15,299 nt of DNA from Microcaldota archaeon (GCA_021850375.1 JAJZLZ010000010.1:7853-23151), one strand, 5' to 3'; counted from the first letter of the stretch, positions 1 through 7,074 are shown. Made by a program: numbers and translations. The notes: generated from the letters alone by a model not told the origin.

Positions 1-2
1 AG

Positions 3-866
3 GTTTCAAAGTGCATTGCAAAACTGCAAAAAAATGGAGATCAAATTATCATAACGCATGGCAATGGCCCGCAGGTTGGGCTTGAGATGCGCAGGGGTGA
101 GGCGGCCCAAAAGAGCGAAAAGAAAATCAAAGAGCTACGGCTACACAGCCTAACAGCCCAAACGCAGTCGCTTATTGGAATATCACTGGAGCGCTCATTG
201 AGGGGCTATCTTAAAAGGATGGGAAAAAACCCAAATGTGGCTGTAATAATAACACATGTCATAGTTGATCCAAAGGATAGTGCATTCAAAAAACCATCAA
301 AACCCATAGGCAACTATCTTACAAAGCGTGAGTTGAAGATAGAATTGATGCAAAACCATATGAACTACATCGAAAAAGAAGGCATGTTTCGCATTGTGGT
401 CCCATCGCCTAAACCCATATCAATTTTAGAGATTGAGCAGATACGCGCCCTTTCTTGCTCATCAATAGTGGTTGCATGCGGCGGAGGAGGGATACCTATA
501 TCTAACGACCGCGGTGGATATAGATATTTGGAGTGCGTGATAGACAAGGATGCCGCGTCATTTATATTGGCAAAACAGATGCATGCAGATATGCTTATAA
601 TATTGACTGATGCTGATTATTTATATTCAAACTTTGATGAGAAAATCGGTGCGATAAAGGAAATAGACACAAAAAGCCTGCGTAAAATAGCTGTGCGTCT
701 TGAGGAAGGGAGCATCAGGCCTAAAGCCATCGCATGTGCGGATTTTTCCGACGCCACGGGCAATTGCGCATACATTGGCAATGTAGGAAAACTAAAGGAA
801 ATTCTTGAAGGCAAATCAGGTACAAAAATAATAAATAGGCGGATTAATGGAGATGTTAAAACCTAA
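3..866 (+). CDS. arcC: Carbamate kinase, 5' end outside the window
   Basis: The enzyme interconverts ATP plus carbamate with ADP plus carbamoyl phosphate in the cytoplasm, usually at the end of arginine or agmatine breakdown. The reading frame is open from base 3, well upstream of the first ATG at 87, and this stretch encodes the hallmark THGNGPQVG. The true start therefore lies before the window and 87 is not the start. Other family signatures are VVACGGGGIPI, the VIDKDAAS segment, ADMLIILTDADYLY with a following NF, and a C-terminal GKSGTKI. About 287 residues are visible against a usual length near 310, so only some 20-25 N-terminal residues are missing. The 3' end overlaps the next gene by 20 bp, suggesting co-transcription. 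No arginine deiminase or ornithine carbamoyltransferase gene is in view, so catabolic or anabolic direction cannot be told. The family assignment is secure. Confidence 0.95.
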   Translation, partial: VSKCIAKLQKNGDQIIITHGNGPQVGLEMRRGEAAQKSEKKIKELRLHSLTAQTQSLIGISLERSLRGYLKRMGKNPNVAVIITHVIVDPKDSAFKKPSKPIGNYLTKRELKIELMQNHMNYIEKEGMFRIVVPSPKPISILEIEQIRALSCSSIVVACGGGGIPISNDRGGYRYLECVIDKDAASFILAKQMHADMLIILTDADYLYSNFDEKIGAIKEIDTKSLRKIAVRLEEGSIRPKAIACADFSDATGNCAYIGNVGKLKEILEGKSGTKIINRRINGDVKT

Positions 867-1650
867 ATTTGACGCGAAATTGAAAGAGGACAAATTAATA
901 TTAAAGCAGATTACAAGGCTTGCCGATTCTCACTGCCATTTAGACCTTATAGGAAAAGATGGCATAGCAGAAGCGCTGAGGCACAATGTGGCTTTTATGC
1001 TCACAAATGGCACAACAATGGAGTCAAATGATAAAAACCTATCTTTTCTAGACAATGTACACGTATTCGTAAATATGGGTATAGACCCGCAGAACGCGAT
1101 TAATCTTAATGATGCGCATCTTGGCGCTTTAATTAGCAATATAAAGATTAATGCGGCCCGAATAACAGGAATAGGTGAGATCGGGCTTGACAATACATAT
1201 GGTGAGGAGAGTATGAATCGGCAGCGCGTAGTGTTTGATACTCTTGTCGACCTATCGATAAAAATGCAAAAGCCAATATCCGTTCACGCGCGTGGAACAT
1301 TAGACGAGGTCATTGACATATTGCATAACAAAGGCCATAGCCGCGTGCATCTGCATTTCTTTGAAGGGGATATAATGCAGGCAAAGAAGGCCGAGCGTTT
1401 GGGCTATATGGTATCCATACCTCCACTTGATAGTGCAAGGAGGCGAAGGGTTATAAAAGAGATTGCAATAGATAATATACTTGTAGAGAGTGATTCGCCT
1501 GCAGCATCAAAATCGCCGCAGGAAGTTATAAGCGCTCTTATGATGATATCAGAGGTCAAGGGAATAAGCTTGGATCGCGCATCGGATATAATATTTGATA
1601 ATACAAGAAAATTTTTTTCATTGAGCCAAAAGAATATCATGATGCGCTAA
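847..1650 (+). CDS. TatD-family metal-dependent hydrolase (putative DNase)
   Basis: This 267-residue protein has the TIM-barrel metal-site motifs of the TatD family. They are DSHCHLD (residues 27-33, the paired His ligands), GEIGLD (110-115, metal-bridging Glu), SVHARG with His147, the VHLHFFEG strand with His168/His170, and LVESDSP with Asp216. TatD proteins are Mg2+/Mn2+-dependent 3'-5' exonucleases or related phosphodiesterases; the substrate cannot be read from the sequence. Length is typical. The start at 847 overlaps the carbamate kinase gene by 20 bp; ATG 853 is an equally possible start two codons on. The stop lies 2 nt before tRNA-Arg, so the two may share a transcript. About 25 N-terminal residues precede the first motif, more than many family members have. 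Confidence 0.88.
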   Translation: MEMLKPKFDAKLKEDKLILKQITRLADSHCHLDLIGKDGIAEALRHNVAFMLTNGTTMESNDKNLSFLDNVHVFVNMGIDPQNAINLNDAHLGALISNIKINAARITGIGEIGLDNTYGEESMNRQRVVFDTLVDLSIKMQKPISVHARGTLDEVIDILHNKGHSRVHLHFFEGDIMQAKKAERLGYMVSIPPLDSARRRRVIKEIAIDNILVESDSPAASKSPQEVISALMMISEVKGISLDRASDIIFDNTRKFFSLSQKNIMMR

Positions 1651-1652
1651 AT

Positions 1653-1766
1653 GGGCCTGTAGCTCAGCTTGGATAGAGCGGCACCCTTCTAAACTTCTTG
1701 GAAAGAAGTTTAATCAAGAAGTAAGAGGAAAGGTGAAGGTCGTGGGTTCAAATCCCACCAGGCCCG
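1653..1766 (+). tRNA. tRNA-Arg (anticodon UCU), with an intron in the anticodon loop
   Basis: The acceptor stem GGGCCTG (1653-1659) pairs perfectly with CAGGCCC (1759-1765), with discriminator G1766. The D-stem is GCTC/GAGC, and the T-arm is GTGGG-TTCAAAT-CCCAC. The anticodon stem is GCACC/GGTGA with a G27-A43 mismatch, and the anticodon TCT is at 1688-1690. An intron of about 39 nt separates positions 37 and 38; without it the tRNA is 75 nt, a normal length. It decodes AGA, a common codon in the neighbouring genes. No CCA is encoded. It follows the tatD-like stop codon by 2 nt, so it may be processed out of a joint transcript. Confidence 0.93.
1692..1730 (+). other. Archaeal tRNA-Arg intron (37/38 position)
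   Basis: Removing this 39-nt segment restores a 7-nt anticodon loop CTTCTAA. CTTCT (1686-1690) can pair with AGAGG (1724-1728). Three-nt A-rich bulges sit on opposite strands at 1691-1693 and 1729-1731, as in a bulge-helix-bulge splice motif. Within the intron CTTCTTG (1694-1700) pairs with CAAGAAG (1715-1721). A competing hairpin, AACTTCTT (1692-1699) with AAGAAGTT (1703-1710), is also perfect. The exact cut sites are ambiguous by one or two A residues, and two extra bases at 1722-1723 make the motif imperfect. Confidence 0.8.
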
Positions 1767-1767
1767 T

Positions 1768-1784
1768 ATGCGGCTATGCCGCAT
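1768..1784 (+). terminator. Hairpin with T-run after tRNA-Arg, possible terminator
   Basis: ATGCGGC (1768-1774) and GCCGCAT (1778-1784) form a perfect 7-bp stem with a 3-nt loop, overlapping a short T-run (TTTT, 1784-1787). It sits 2 nt after the tRNA and just before the convergent ispD stop, which is where a terminator is expected. Archaea do not normally need hairpins for termination, so it could instead guide tRNA 3' processing. Only the structure is certain. Confidence 0.4.
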
Positions 1785-1818
1785 TTTGATTATACTCTGC
1801 CATTTGAGCATCAGGACT

Positions 1819-2502
1819 TTAGTGTATAATATTTGAATTGCGCTGAAGTATTGCTTGCGCTATCGCAAGGTCATACTGAGTTGTTATCTTTATGTTATCC
1901 GGGTAGTCCTGATATACTTTGACCTTATAACCGAGGGCTTCGGCAAGCCCCGCGTCATCTGTCATTTCAAGCTGCAAATTTTTGTGAATGCACTCTAAAA
2001 TATCCCGTTTGAACGACTGGGGGGTGTGTATAGCTCTAAGCTCATTTCTGTTGAGGGTTTTACTGACAAAACCATCGCCATTGACTGATTTTATTGTGTC
2101 ATAAACATCAGATCCAGCAATTGCAGCTCCATGTTCTATGGCCTCAACTATGCCTAGCTCTATAGTATCAACCCTAACACACGGTCTTGCTCCATCATGT
2201 ATTAGCACGACATCAGCATCATTTGTAAATTCAAGCCCGTTGTGGACCGATTGCTGCCTGCTGGTCCCGCCACTGCATATTTTTTTCACCTTTTTAAATC
2301 CCATTTGCAGTATTAATTTGCTGAACTGATCTGCTTTATCTCCCTGCACAACAAGAACTATGCTGTCAATAGAAGGCGCATTTTCAAATGCGCTTATTGT
2401 ATGTGCAATGACGGGCTTTCCAAGTATATCTGCAAATGTTTTATCCACACCATTCATGCGCCTGCTCTGACCTGCCGCTACGATTATTACATCCGCTTTC
2501 AT
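1819..2502 (-). CDS. ispD: IspD-type 2-C-methyl-D-erythritol 4-phosphate cytidylyltransferase homologue
   Basis: IspD couples CTP with methylerythritol phosphate, releasing pyrophosphate, in the MEP isoprenoid pathway. The protein (227 residues from ATG 2502) has the CTP-binding loop VAAGQSRRM with Lys21 downstream. It also has GGTSRQQSVHNGL, the metal-site motif VLIHDGARPCV, the arginine segment LNRNELRAIHTPQSF, TDDAGLAEALGY, and the conserved Lys in DNIKIT near the C-terminus. These match the catalytic positions of bacterial IspD. ATG 2502 is preferred because it puts the CTP loop at the usual distance from the N-terminus and gives normal length; an in-frame TTG at 2584-2586 would add 28 atypical residues. 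Archaea normally use mevalonate, so the protein may activate another sugar- or polyol-phosphate (TarI-like activity). No other MEP gene is in view. The fold is certain; the substrate is not. Confidence 0.85.
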   Translation of the reverse strand: MKADVIIVAAGQSRRMNGVDKTFADILGKPVIAHTISAFENAPSIDSIVLVVQGDKADQFSKLILQMGFKKVKKICSGGTSRQQSVHNGLEFTNDADVVLIHDGARPCVRVDTIELGIVEAIEHGAAIAGSDVYDTIKSVNGDGFVSKTLNRNELRAIHTPQSFKRDILECIHKNLQLEMTDDAGLAEALGYKVKVYQDYPDNIKITTQYDLAIAQAILQRNSNIIH

Positions 2503-2609
2503 TTTTCCCACATTTATATCTAATTTGCAACGGTTTTTAACGTTTCTAAACGCTTTGATTATTGACGTATAGAAGTATTGTTCCAAAAATTAGCCAATAA
2601 ATATGATAT

Positions 2610-2648
2610 GTTTTTATAAATGCGTGAGAAAATAGATACGTTGATAAT
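2610..2648 (+). promoter_or_regulatory. TATA box and start region of the lipoprotein-like gene
   Basis: TTTATAAA at 2613-2620 lies about 30 nt before the ATG at 2649, which predicts transcription starting near 2640-2645 and a very short leader. The intergenic region is divergent; on the other strand the same AT-rich stretch, with a further box near 2598-2606, may serve ispD. Confidence 0.5.
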
Positions 2649-3293
2649 ATGTTGTCATATAAACAAAGCAAGAGGAATGCGGAAAATATTAAATTCGACG
2701 CGCAAAATTCTAAAGAGGAAAATAAATATTTTAAAATGATGCGAAGGGACGCACTGCCAATTTTTGCCGCATTTGGCATCACATTATGCATGCAGGGCTG
2801 CAGCTCTAATAATGGCAGCGAGCAGCTCAATAACGGGATGTTTTCAAACTATGGGCAGATGTCACAGACCGCAAACGGGGTTGTAGAAGGCATATACCCG
2901 GTAAATGTCTCGCAGGCGCAGGGCGGTACGCAGACTGTTGTTGGAGCTAATACTTTCGGCAATGTCATTGGAAATATACCAATAGGAAACAGTGGCGGAT
3001 TCTTCCAGCCAATAGTCAATGGATTTAGTAGCATAGGCGCTTCGATATTTGGCAGTGCATTACAGCAGCAGTATCATCCAATTGTTAGAAAGGCAGTAGA
3101 GGTCCTTGTAAAATTTGATAACATACCGGCTAATACGAGCATGTATAACCAAGATAACAATGTATACGGAAAGACTATCGGCATACTTCAAACTCCTAAG
3201 CAGGCAAAGAACATTATGGTTGGCGAGAGTGTTGTGGTGGTGCAGAACAAGCAGACAGGTGCATGCACAATATTCCCTGAGCAAACAGATTAA
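2649..3293 (+). CDS. Putative lipoprotein resembling bacterial SlyB/Pcp surface antigens
   Basis: A hydrophobic segment (about residues 34-49) ends in MQGCSS, resembling a signal peptidase II lipobox with Cys51 as the lipid-attachment residue, so export and membrane anchoring are likely. The mature part starts with a Ser/Asn-rich linker. It then carries a segment like SlyB's 'G.V..+.PV.V.Q' (GVVEGIYPVNVSQAQ), a Gly-rich middle, and a C-terminal part (AVEVLVKFDN ... VGESVVVVQN) in the order seen in SlyB/Pcp outer-membrane lipoproteins. That relationship is by eye and weak. ATG 2649 is supported by a TATA box about 30 nt upstream; ATG 2736 or 2739 would give a more conventional signal peptide directly before RRDALPIF. 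It is divergent to ispD. The function is unknown. Confidence 0.6.
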   Translation: MLSYKQSKRNAENIKFDAQNSKEENKYFKMMRRDALPIFAAFGITLCMQGCSSNNGSEQLNNGMFSNYGQMSQTANGVVEGIYPVNVSQAQGGTQTVVGANTFGNVIGNIPIGNSGGFFQPIVNGFSSIGASIFGSALQQQYHPIVRKAVEVLVKFDNIPANTSMYNQDNNVYGKTIGILQTPKQAKNIMVGESVVVVQNKQTGACTIFPEQTD

Positions 3294-3319
3294 ATCTTTA
3301 TTGTGCGTATCTAATAGCG

Positions 3320-4639
3320 ATGGATGATAAGAAAATAAGCACGTTGGCTGCGACTGCGATAGCCCTTGGTGCAATAATAGGCGCAGGGATATTCGTTCTA
3401 AGCGGTACTGCTATAGCGATCGCAGGCCCGTATGCGATATTAGCCTTTATACTAGTAGGTTTGGTCGCCTTATCTGTGGCGCTTAATTTCGGCATGCTCG
3501 GGTCAATAATGCCTAATGCAAAAGGCGCAGCATATTCATACGTATATAATGCATTTGGCAGCGAACTGGGTTTTATAACTGGAATTTTGCTCTACTTTAG
3601 TTTTGCAACTGCAACATCGGTTGTGGCGTTGGGTTTTGGCACCACTCTTGCCAGCATGCTGGGCGCATCATATGCGGGCTATAGCGATTATTTTGCAGTT
3701 TTAATAATATTCATACTCAGTATGCTGAATCTGCGGGGAATAAAAAACGCAGCAAAGGCCGACACTACATTGGTAATAATAAAAATAGCGATACTCTCAA
3801 TATTTGTCCTATCCGCAATCGTATTGGCTTTTGGCTATGGCCATTTCAGCCCAGCAAACTTTTCCGCCGCAAATATCGGCAATTCTGCAATTTCTGATAT
3901 GTTAAAAGCGAGCATAGTAATATTCTTTGCCTATACAGGTTTCCAAACAGTTAGTACCTTTACATCTCGCGTTAAAGGTGGCCCAAAAGCGGCGGCAAAA
4001 TCCATAATGTCTGCCGTATGGATAAGTATGGCATTGTATCTGGCGGTAGTAATAGGCCTTATACTGCTGGTTCCGGCATCATCATATAAAATAAACGCCG
4101 ACCCGCTATCCTTTGCCCTTTCATCCGCACATGCTCCGGAATGGCTCTTTATTTTGGTAAATGTTGGAGCTCTTATAGCAACGGCATCAGCTACAATAGC
4201 AATGGTGCTGGCATCTTCTAGAACAATATACCAGATAAGCAAGGATGGCCTTTTGCCAGAAATATTGCGAAAATACAACGTAAAATCGGATGTTGCAGTA
4301 AATGGCGTTATAATAACCGCGGCAATAAGCATCATAATGCTCTTTGCCGGCAATGTATATGTAATAGCTGCGATATCAAATTTCGGGCTCATTTTTTCGT
4401 ATATAATGGCGACAATTGCGCTGATGCATTTCCATCGCATCAAAAAGACGCTAAGCAGGCCTATGTTTTATCCGTATCTCCAAATAATTACAATAGCAGC
4501 TCTCATGGTATTTATTTACGGTCTGCCTCACGAAGCATTTGTCATCAACGTAATAATTATCCTACTGCTTATTGTAATATACTATGTGCTCAGGGAGGCG
4601 GAGGAAAAAAGGCCTATAAAGATACGGCTGTTTAAATAG
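3320..4639 (+). CDS. APC-superfamily amino-acid permease
   Basis: This 439-residue protein is almost wholly hydrophobic, with about 12 membrane helices. The signature GAIIGAGIFVLSG (residues 17-29) is the unwound helix-1 substrate-binding segment of the amino acid-polyamine-organocation family. A second family feature is the helix-6-like IVIFFAYTGFQTVSTF segment. It probably imports amino acids using an ion gradient; the substrate cannot be read from sequence. The C-terminus ends in a short basic tail. ATG 3320 lies about 25 nt after an AT-rich box (ATTAAATCTTTATTG, 3291-3305), consistent with a leaderless transcript, so it probably has its own promoter rather than reading through from the lipoprotein gene 26 nt upstream. 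Amino-acid uptake would suit a host-dependent or scavenging cell. Confidence 0.88.
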   Translation: MDDKKISTLAATAIALGAIIGAGIFVLSGTAIAIAGPYAILAFILVGLVALSVALNFGMLGSIMPNAKGAAYSYVYNAFGSELGFITGILLYFSFATATSVVALGFGTTLASMLGASYAGYSDYFAVLIIFILSMLNLRGIKNAAKADTTLVIIKIAILSIFVLSAIVLAFGYGHFSPANFSAANIGNSAISDMLKASIVIFFAYTGFQTVSTFTSRVKGGPKAAAKSIMSAVWISMALYLAVVIGLILLVPASSYKINADPLSFALSSAHAPEWLFILVNVGALIATASATIAMVLASSRTIYQISKDGLLPEILRKYNVKSDVAVNGVIITAAISIIMLFAGNVYVIAAISNFGLIFSYIMATIALMHFHRIKKTLSRPMFYPYLQIITIAALMVFIYGLPHEAFVINVIIILLLIVIYYVLREAEEKRPIKIRLFK

Positions 4640-4711
4640 ATAAAAGCGCACAGCTATATTAATAGCGCATTAATTTATATGTGTTAATTATAAAATAATT
4701 TGGGGAGTTGA

Positions 4712-5239
4712 ATGAACAAAGATAAAAAAGCAAAAAACAAAAACCGCAACTATGCTATTGTTGTTGTAGCAGTGCTAATATTGGTAATTGCAGCGTATCT
4801 TGTGATAAACGGCGCGCCATATGGTGGCGCAGCAAACGGAGATAATGTCAGTGTGTACTATTCAGGGTCATTCCTAAATGGCACATCCTTTGGTTCAAAT
4901 TTCAATTCAACGCCTCTGAATTTTACTGCGGGTTCAAAGCAGATGATACCAGGCTTTAGCAATGCCATAATAGGCATGAAGGTGGGGCAGACAAAATACA
5001 TTACGCTGCAGCCAAGCCAGGCTTATGGATATGTAAATCAGTCCCTTATAGTAAATGTTTCAAAATACCAGTTTGGAAATAGCATTATAAGTGTTGGCAT
5101 GATAGTAACTTCGCCTAGCGGTTTGAGAGGAATTATAACAGACATTGCATCAAATGTAGTGACTGTTGACTTTAATTCCCCCCTTGCAAACAAGACGCTG
5201 AAGTTTGAGATAAAGCTGCTCAAGGTGCAGAAGGCGTAA
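4712..5239 (+). CDS. Membrane-anchored FKBP-type (SlyD-like) peptidyl-prolyl isomerase
   Basis: It speeds cis-trans isomerisation of prolyl bonds and acts as a folding chaperone. A basic N-terminus is followed by one membrane helix (about residues 13-33), placing the catalytic domain outside the membrane. The FKBP domain shows DNVSVYYSGSF, an aromatic pocket segment, KQMIPGFSNAIIGMKVGQ and PSQAYGY. After this comes an insert-in-flap region, then the return strand VVTVDFNSPLANKTLKFEIK, typical of SlyD and archaeal long FKBPs. Several N-X-S/T sequons (NGT, NST, NFT, NQS, NVS, NKT) fit an external, possibly glycosylated domain. GGGGAG about 5 nt before ATG 4712 is a good ribosome-binding site. 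Most archaeal FKBPs are cytosolic, so the anchored form is notable. Confidence 0.9.
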   Translation: MNKDKKAKNKNRNYAIVVVAVLILVIAAYLVINGAPYGGAANGDNVSVYYSGSFLNGTSFGSNFNSTPLNFTAGSKQMIPGFSNAIIGMKVGQTKYITLQPSQAYGYVNQSLIVNVSKYQFGNSIISVGMIVTSPSGLRGIITDIASNVVTVDFNSPLANKTLKFEIKLLKVQKA

Positions 5240-5280
5240 TTGTTATTAGTGCGGAATTAAATATCGCTTTTGGGATATGG

Positions 5281-6102
5281 GTGGGGCTTTTAGATCCTTT
5301 GAAGAATACGGTATTTGGGATAGTTAGAAAGCCAAAATCCACAGCCCCAACTGCGACTTATTACATCGCGCTGCTATTTATCTCTGCGGCAATATATTAT
5401 CTCTTTCCAAAACTCTATTACTTGAGCGCGATAATATCTCCGCAAAAATCATATGTTGCGCAGGGCAACTCCTTAAGTATTATGTCATATTTTTCGGCTC
5501 ATGCGCCTATCATAGTAGCAGTTTTGATATTTATCTTTTATATCCCATCCGTTTTGCTAAATGGTATGTTTGTATCTATCGGCAAGCAGATGATCTCAAA
5601 TTCCAAGATAAGTATAAAAAAGGCGCTCAAGATATCAAAGTCCAAATACAAGGAGATGATGCTGGCCGGAATAATCTTCACTGCGTTGTTTCTACTGGTT
5701 GCGGCCGTTTTTTCTGCGGCTGCGTATATAGTTGTCAGCTTTCTAAGCGGCATTTTTGTTGATCTATTTTTAGTGCCACTTCTTATAGTTGCGGTGGCGT
5801 CATTATTTCTATGTGCTATGTATTTCTTTATGGTGAATGCGGTTATAATATTTGAGGATAAGGATCCGATAGGCGGCATTAAGCGTAGTTTTTACATAGC
5901 CTCCAAAAACAGGCTTAAAATCGCTTCCCAACTGGCCGCTCTTTTTTTGGCCTTAGGGTTTTTTGCATTATTCTCTGGTGCAATATCATCAATTCCTTTC
6001 GGTTGGGCGGTATATATTATAATAAGCACTATGGCGTCGTCAATTTTAGGAATACTGCCCGTATATATGTACTGGGAATTTTCAGGAAATAAAAAAATAT
6101 AA
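5281..6102 (+). CDS. Six-helix integral membrane protein of unknown function
   Basis: The 273-residue protein has six predicted membrane helices, at roughly 26-46, 70-94, 121-150, 155-188, 210-233 and 235-258. After the fourth helix comes EDKDPIGGIKRSFYIASKNR, which resembles the 'E...GI..S+++S+.N' motif of DUF4013/GPDPase-membrane-type proteins common in archaea and Gram-positive bacteria; that match is by eye. No enzyme motif is seen. The start is GTG 5281, supported by an AT-rich TATA-like box at 5254-5264 about 22-27 nt upstream (leaderless); the nearby ATG at 5277 is out of frame. It is convergent with the K+ channel gene, 10 bp away. Confidence 0.75.
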   Translation: MGLLDPLKNTVFGIVRKPKSTAPTATYYIALLFISAAIYYLFPKLYYLSAIISPQKSYVAQGNSLSIMSYFSAHAPIIVAVLIFIFYIPSVLLNGMFVSIGKQMISNSKISIKKALKISKSKYKEMMLAGIIFTALFLLVAAVFSAAAYIVVSFLSGIFVDLFLVPLLIVAVASLFLCAMYFFMVNAVIIFEDKDPIGGIKRSFYIASKNRLKIASQLAALFLALGFFALFSGAISSIPFGWAVYIIISTMASSILGILPVYMYWEFSGNKKI

Positions 6103-6112
6103 ACCGACGCGT

Positions 6113-6856
6113 CTATACATATTTGTCTATGTTATCTGCGACTATCTTGTCCGGGTTTATTATATGTTCGTTATTTTGCAGTCCAAGCTCCCTTAAATGC
6201 CTCTCCGTTTCATCATGGTGTATTATGACTGTTGTGTGGACACCTTTGCATAGGCTCCTTATAACAAGAAGAGCATAGACCGTTCTTGACTTGTCCCGTA
6301 AGTCTATAACTATGCGTTTGGCCTTATCAAAGTTAAGCTGCGCCATATCCATCTCTGAAGTTGCATCTGCGACAAAACTTTTAAAACCCTCGGCGCGCAG
6401 CCTGTCTGAGACCGTCTTGTCGGAGGTGATGATAGCAAAGCTATCCTTGCCCATCTTTAGCTTTCTGGCTATTGACATATTGACCCCGTCTGTTCCAACC
6501 AGCAGCGTGTGGTTTCTAAGCCTCTTCTTTTCGACAGAGGATATCTTATCAGTTATTTTTTCCAATCTATTATTCACAATATCGCCTGAAAGTATCGTCA
6601 CCAGGCTTAGAAATACGCTAAGCCCGACTCCGATTAATACTATTACAAATATTTTCGCAATGTTAGTAATTGGGTATATGTCGCCATATCCGACTGTTGA
6701 CATGGTTACGACAGTAAAGTAGATCGCATCTAGAATCGACATGTTTTTAATGTTGAATCCGCCGAATCTGCTTATCGTGTATGTTCCAAGGGCGCCGAAG
6801 AAAAATACGACTAGTATTAACATTAAATATATTGCCAGTTTGAATCTGGTTTCCAT
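6113..6856 (-). CDS. Two-helix K+ channel with cytoplasmic RCK (TrkA-N-like) domain
   Basis: Helix 1 spans about residues 7-28. A pore helix leads into the K+ selectivity filter TVGYGD (54-59), and helix 2 follows (66-90). A linker connects to an RCK domain from about residue 115. The plan matches MthK-like prokaryotic K+ channels, which assemble as tetramers and gate by ligand binding to RCK. The RCK-C subdomain is absent: 247 residues against about 335 in MthK. The nucleotide-binding glycine motif is altered to GTDGVN (121-126) instead of GxGxxG, so NAD(H) binding is doubtful. The start is supported by GAGG about 5 nt before ATG 6856. It is transcribed away from tRNA-Gly. Confidence 0.9.
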   Translation of the reverse strand: METRFKLAIYLMLILVVFFFGALGTYTISRFGGFNIKNMSILDAIYFTVVTMSTVGYGDIYPITNIAKIFVIVLIGVGLSVFLSLVTILSGDIVNNRLEKITDKISSVEKKRLRNHTLLVGTDGVNMSIARKLKMGKDSFAIITSDKTVSDRLRAEGFKSFVADATSEMDMAQLNFDKAKRIVIDLRDKSRTVYALLVIRSLCKGVHTTVIIHHDETERHLRELGLQNNEHIINPDKIVADNIDKYV

Positions 6857-6924
6857 TGCATCCTCTAAAATGTTTAATATCCTGCATGCTTGGCATACAA
6901 AAGTAATTTTTATTCTGTGGGAAA

Positions 6925-6957
6925 CTATTTAAGCTTGATTAACAGAAAGTTTTCTGT
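6925..6957 (+). promoter_or_regulatory. Promoter region of tRNA-Gly with inverted repeat
   Basis: CTATTTAAG (6925-6933) is a plausible TATA box about 33-40 nt before the tRNA. Between it and the tRNA lies the perfect inverted repeat ACAGAAA (6942-6948) / TTTCTGT (6951-6957) with a 2-nt spacer. It overlaps the expected transcription start, so it could be an operator or a leader hairpin. It is also upstream of the K+ channel gene on the other strand. Confidence 0.4.
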
Positions 6958-6965
6958 CTTATTCT

Positions 6966-7038
6966 GCGATCGTAGTCTAGCCTGGTAGGACGCGGCCTTG
7001 CCAAGGCTGCAACCCGGGTTCAAATCCCGGCGGTCGCA
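6966..7038 (+). tRNA. tRNA-Gly (anticodon GCC)
   Basis: The tRNA is 73 nt. Acceptor GCGATCG pairs with CGGTCGC (one T-G wobble), with discriminator A. The D-stem is GTCT/GGAC, the anticodon stem is CGGCC/GGCTG with loop TTGCCAA and anticodon at 7000-7002, and the T-arm is CCGGG-TTCAAAT-CCCGG. There is no intron and no encoded CCA. It stands alone between two divergently or convergently placed protein genes and has its own TATA-like box. Confidence 0.97.
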
Positions 7039-7074
7039 TGGCATTAAATAAATCTACTGCTGTATGCTGCTGCA

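Noticed and set aside
87..866. Carbamate kinase starting at ATG 87
   Set aside because: The frame is open upstream to base 3 and encodes the essential THGNGPQVG motif, so the gene is cut by the window edge and 87 is internal.
1819..2586. ispD starting at TTG 2584-2586
   Set aside because: It needs a rare start codon and adds 28 residues before the family N-terminus; ATG 2502 gives normal length.
3931..4443. 170-residue open frame on the minus strand inside the permease gene
   Set aside because: It is the complement shadow of a clear APC permease, with no recognisable motif and no promoter.
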